NCBI GenBank assembly: GCA_023437255.1
Contig: JAEZGR010000141.1
Span: forward strand, 1 to 6,842
Source of the DNA: Pseudomonadota bacterium
GTDB lineage: Bacteria; Pseudomonadota; Gammaproteobacteria; Burkholderiales; Burkholderiaceae_B
Reading direction: 5' to 3'
DNA length: 6,842 bases
Both the position numbers and the translations under genes were made by a program. Below the pieces are notes generated by a model. That model was given only the letters and a program-made list of their open reading frames with translations, did not search any database and had not been told where the DNA came from. Below are positions 5,818-6,842 of the stretch, in pieces; position 1 is the stretch's first letter, and the number at the start of each line of letters is the position of its first letter.

Positions 5818-6816
5818 ATGGCTCTGTACGACGTTCCGGCACCCGCCAAGCTCAATCTGTTTCTGCACGTCACCGGTCGTCGGCCCGATGGCTATCACAC
5901 GTTGCAGACGGTCTTTCGATTCATCGATCTGTGCGATCACCTCGATTTCGACGTCCGCACCGACGGGCGCATCGAACGGGAAGGTGCCACCTTGCCCGGG
6001 CTGGCGGCCGAGGACGACCTGATCGTCAGGGCGGCCCGGGCATTGCAGGACGCAACCGGCACTTCGCTGGGTGCCCAGATCCGCTGCCGCAAGAATATTC
6101 CCTCGGGCGCGGGGCTGGGCGGTGGTTCCAGTGACGCCGCCACCACGCTCATTGCGCTGAACCGCTTGTGGAAAACGGGGCTCGACCGCGAGGCGCTTAC
6201 CGAGTTGGCAAAGCCCCTGGGTGCCGACGTGCCGGTGTTCGTCTTTGGCAGGCCGGCGTTTGCGCAGGGCCGCGGCGATGAAATGACGGAGCTTGCGCTT
6301 CCTGATCGGACCTATCTGGTGTTGCGTCCGTACGGCAGTGTATCGACCGCAGAGATTTTCTCGGCGCCAGACTTGACACGTGATTCAAAACCAGTAATAA
6401 TTTCGGTCTTCACTCATTGGCAAACGGCCAGGGTGCAACAAGAAGCCGATTCACAGCAGCACGCTGCAGCCGAATCAGGTGGCCAATACGGCAACAGGCT
6501 TTTTGGGCGCAATGATCTCGAGCCAGTGGTGCTTGCACGTTACGAATCGATCCGCCAAATGGCAGACGGCTTGCGAAAGCAAGGGTTTCATGCAAGAATG
6601 ACGGGTTCCGGAAGCTGTTTTTTTGTTGAGTTCAATACGCAACATCAGGCCAGCCGGGCGCGGCAAGAAATTTCCAGTAAAATGCTGGAAGGCCGAAGTG
6701 AAGGGCATGTGGGGCCAGGTTCTGGAGCCACGGCAAGTCTCCGAAGCACAACGGCGGTTGTTGAAAACACGTGGCTTTGCCCCGGGTTGTCCGACCATCC
6801 GCTACGCCACTGGTAG
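5818..6816 (+). CDS. ispE: 4-diphosphocytidyl-2-C-methyl-D-erythritol kinase (IspE), unusually long C-terminal half
   Basis: IspE is a cytoplasmic GHMP kinase that phosphorylates the 2-hydroxyl of CDP-methylerythritol with ATP, the fourth step of the MEP isoprenoid pathway. Seen here: PAPAKLNLFLHVTGRRPDGYH at the N-terminus with catalytic K11, the ATP loop IPSGAGLGGGSSDAA (94-108), catalytic D137 in GADVPVF, FGRNDLEPVV (229-238), and the third GHMP motif MTGSGSCFF (261-269). The start MALYDVPAPAK matches Alcaligenaceae IspE as I remember it. At 332 residues it is longer than the usual ~280-310. The extra length lies in a Gln/Ala-rich segment (about 199-225) and in a poorly conserved stretch (about 273-318) before the family-like ending CPGLSDHPLRHW. 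From about codon 180 the GC content and codon choice change sharply, with ATA, GTA, AGA, AGG, CTA, TCA and ACA codons that are rare upstream. All catalytic motifs are intact, so the enzyme is probably functional. Confidence 0.95.
   Translation: MALYDVPAPAKLNLFLHVTGRRPDGYHTLQTVFRFIDLCDHLDFDVRTDGRIEREGATLPGLAAEDDLIVRAARALQDATGTSLGAQIRCRKNIPSGAGLGGGSSDAATTLIALNRLWKTGLDREALTELAKPLGADVPVFVFGRPAFAQGRGDEMTELALPDRTYLVLRPYGSVSTAEIFSAPDLTRDSKPVIISVFTHWQTARVQQEADSQQHAAAESGGQYGNRLFGRNDLEPVVLARYESIRQMADGLRKQGFHARMTGSGSCFFVEFNTQHQASRARQEISSKMLEGRSEGHVGPGSGATASLRSTTAVVENTWLCPGLSDHPLRHW
6373..6401 (+). promoter_or_regulatory. Near-consensus sigma70 promoter inside ispE
   Basis: TTGACA at 6373-6378 is a perfect -35 box, followed by a 17-nt spacer and AATAAT at 6396-6401, five of six matches to the -10 box. 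The predicted start is about 6408. It sits in a locally AT-rich stretch of an otherwise GC-rich gene and points toward the tRNA-Gln, about 420 nt downstream. It could feed the tRNA and whatever follows. In E. coli the gene downstream of ispE, prs, is known to have its own promoter besides readthrough. No transcription evidence is available here. Confidence 0.5.
6672..6690 (+). repeat. Inverted repeat TTCCAG / CTGGAA enclosing a -10-like TAAAAT
   Basis: TTCCAG (6672-6677) and CTGGAA (6685-6690) are perfect complements with the loop TAAAATG between them. TAAAAT (6678-6683) matches five of six positions of a -10 box, but there is no recognisable -35 box 16-18 nt upstream. It lies within the variable 3' part of ispE, 137 nt before the tRNA. 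It might be a weak or regulated promoter for the tRNA, or chance. Confidence 0.3.
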
Positions 6817-6826
6817 CCAAGAATCT

Positions 6827-6842
6827 TGGGGAATAGCCAAGT
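6827..6842 (+). tRNA. tRNA-Gln, 5' end only (cut by window)
   Basis: The last 16 nt, TGGGGAATAGCCAAGT, fit the start of a bacterial glutamine tRNA: the 5' acceptor strand TGGGGAA with the unusual leading U typical of tRNA-Gln, then the conserved T8, and the beginning of the D arm with GCC and AAG. The anticodon is outside the window, so identity rests on similarity to remembered tRNA-Gln sequences and on the ispE - tRNA-Gln gene order known in Burkholderiales. It starts only 10 nt after the ispE stop, so it can be cut from an ispE transcript by RNase P. Confidence 0.75.

Noticed and set aside
6618..6624. Run of seven T in ispE as a possible frameshift site
   Set aside because: The frame after the run still encodes IspE-like sequence to the ending DHPLRHW, so no frameshift is needed.
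1..6842. CRISPR array, insertion sequence, toxin-antitoxin or other defence system
   Set aside because: No regularly spaced repeats, transposase motifs or small paired toxin-like genes were found; almost all sequence is explained by six genes and their short spacers.

Overview
The window reads as an ordinary chromosomal segment of a GC-rich betaproteobacterium, most likely family Alcaligenaceae (Bordetella / Achromobacter / Pusillimonas relatives). The IspE N-terminus and the order mutM <> TPR protein - lolB - ispE - tRNA-Gln match what I remember of that family. That placement rests on recalled protein similarity, not on a search.

Left part (1-2456, all minus strand): two genes form a probable operon. 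The upstream gene encodes a metallo-beta-lactamase (MBL)-fold protein (1392-2345). The downstream gene encodes a class A FAD-dependent monooxygenase of the aromatic hydroxylase type; its 3' end lies beyond position 1 of the window. Each has a strong AAAGGAG ribosome binding site and they are 29 nt apart. A perfect 17-bp palindrome plus an extra half-site lies upstream of the MBL gene and looks like an operator. This is probably an accessory catabolic operon for an aromatic or carboxylated substrate I cannot identify.

Middle (2457-3370): mutM, encoding formamidopyrimidine-DNA glycosylase, also on the minus strand, followed by an 86-bp intergenic region from which the right-hand operon diverges.

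Right part (3371-6842, plus strand): an exported tetratricopeptide-repeat protein, lolB (outer-membrane receptor for lipoprotein sorting) and ispE (isoprenoid precursor kinase) are 18 and 11 nt apart and almost certainly co-transcribed. A tRNA-Gln begins 10 nt after ispE and is cut off by the window end. This is a housekeeping cluster for envelope biogenesis and isoprenoid synthesis.

I see no CRISPR array, transposase, phage gene or defence system. Three things stand out. The MBL protein keeps the whole first-metal site but has lost all three ligands specific to the second metal. The last ~150 codons of ispE have clearly lower GC and different codon use from the rest of the gene, and encode a longer than usual C-terminal half. 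A near-consensus sigma70 promoter (TTGACA, 17-nt spacer, AATAAT) lies inside ispE just where that shift begins.
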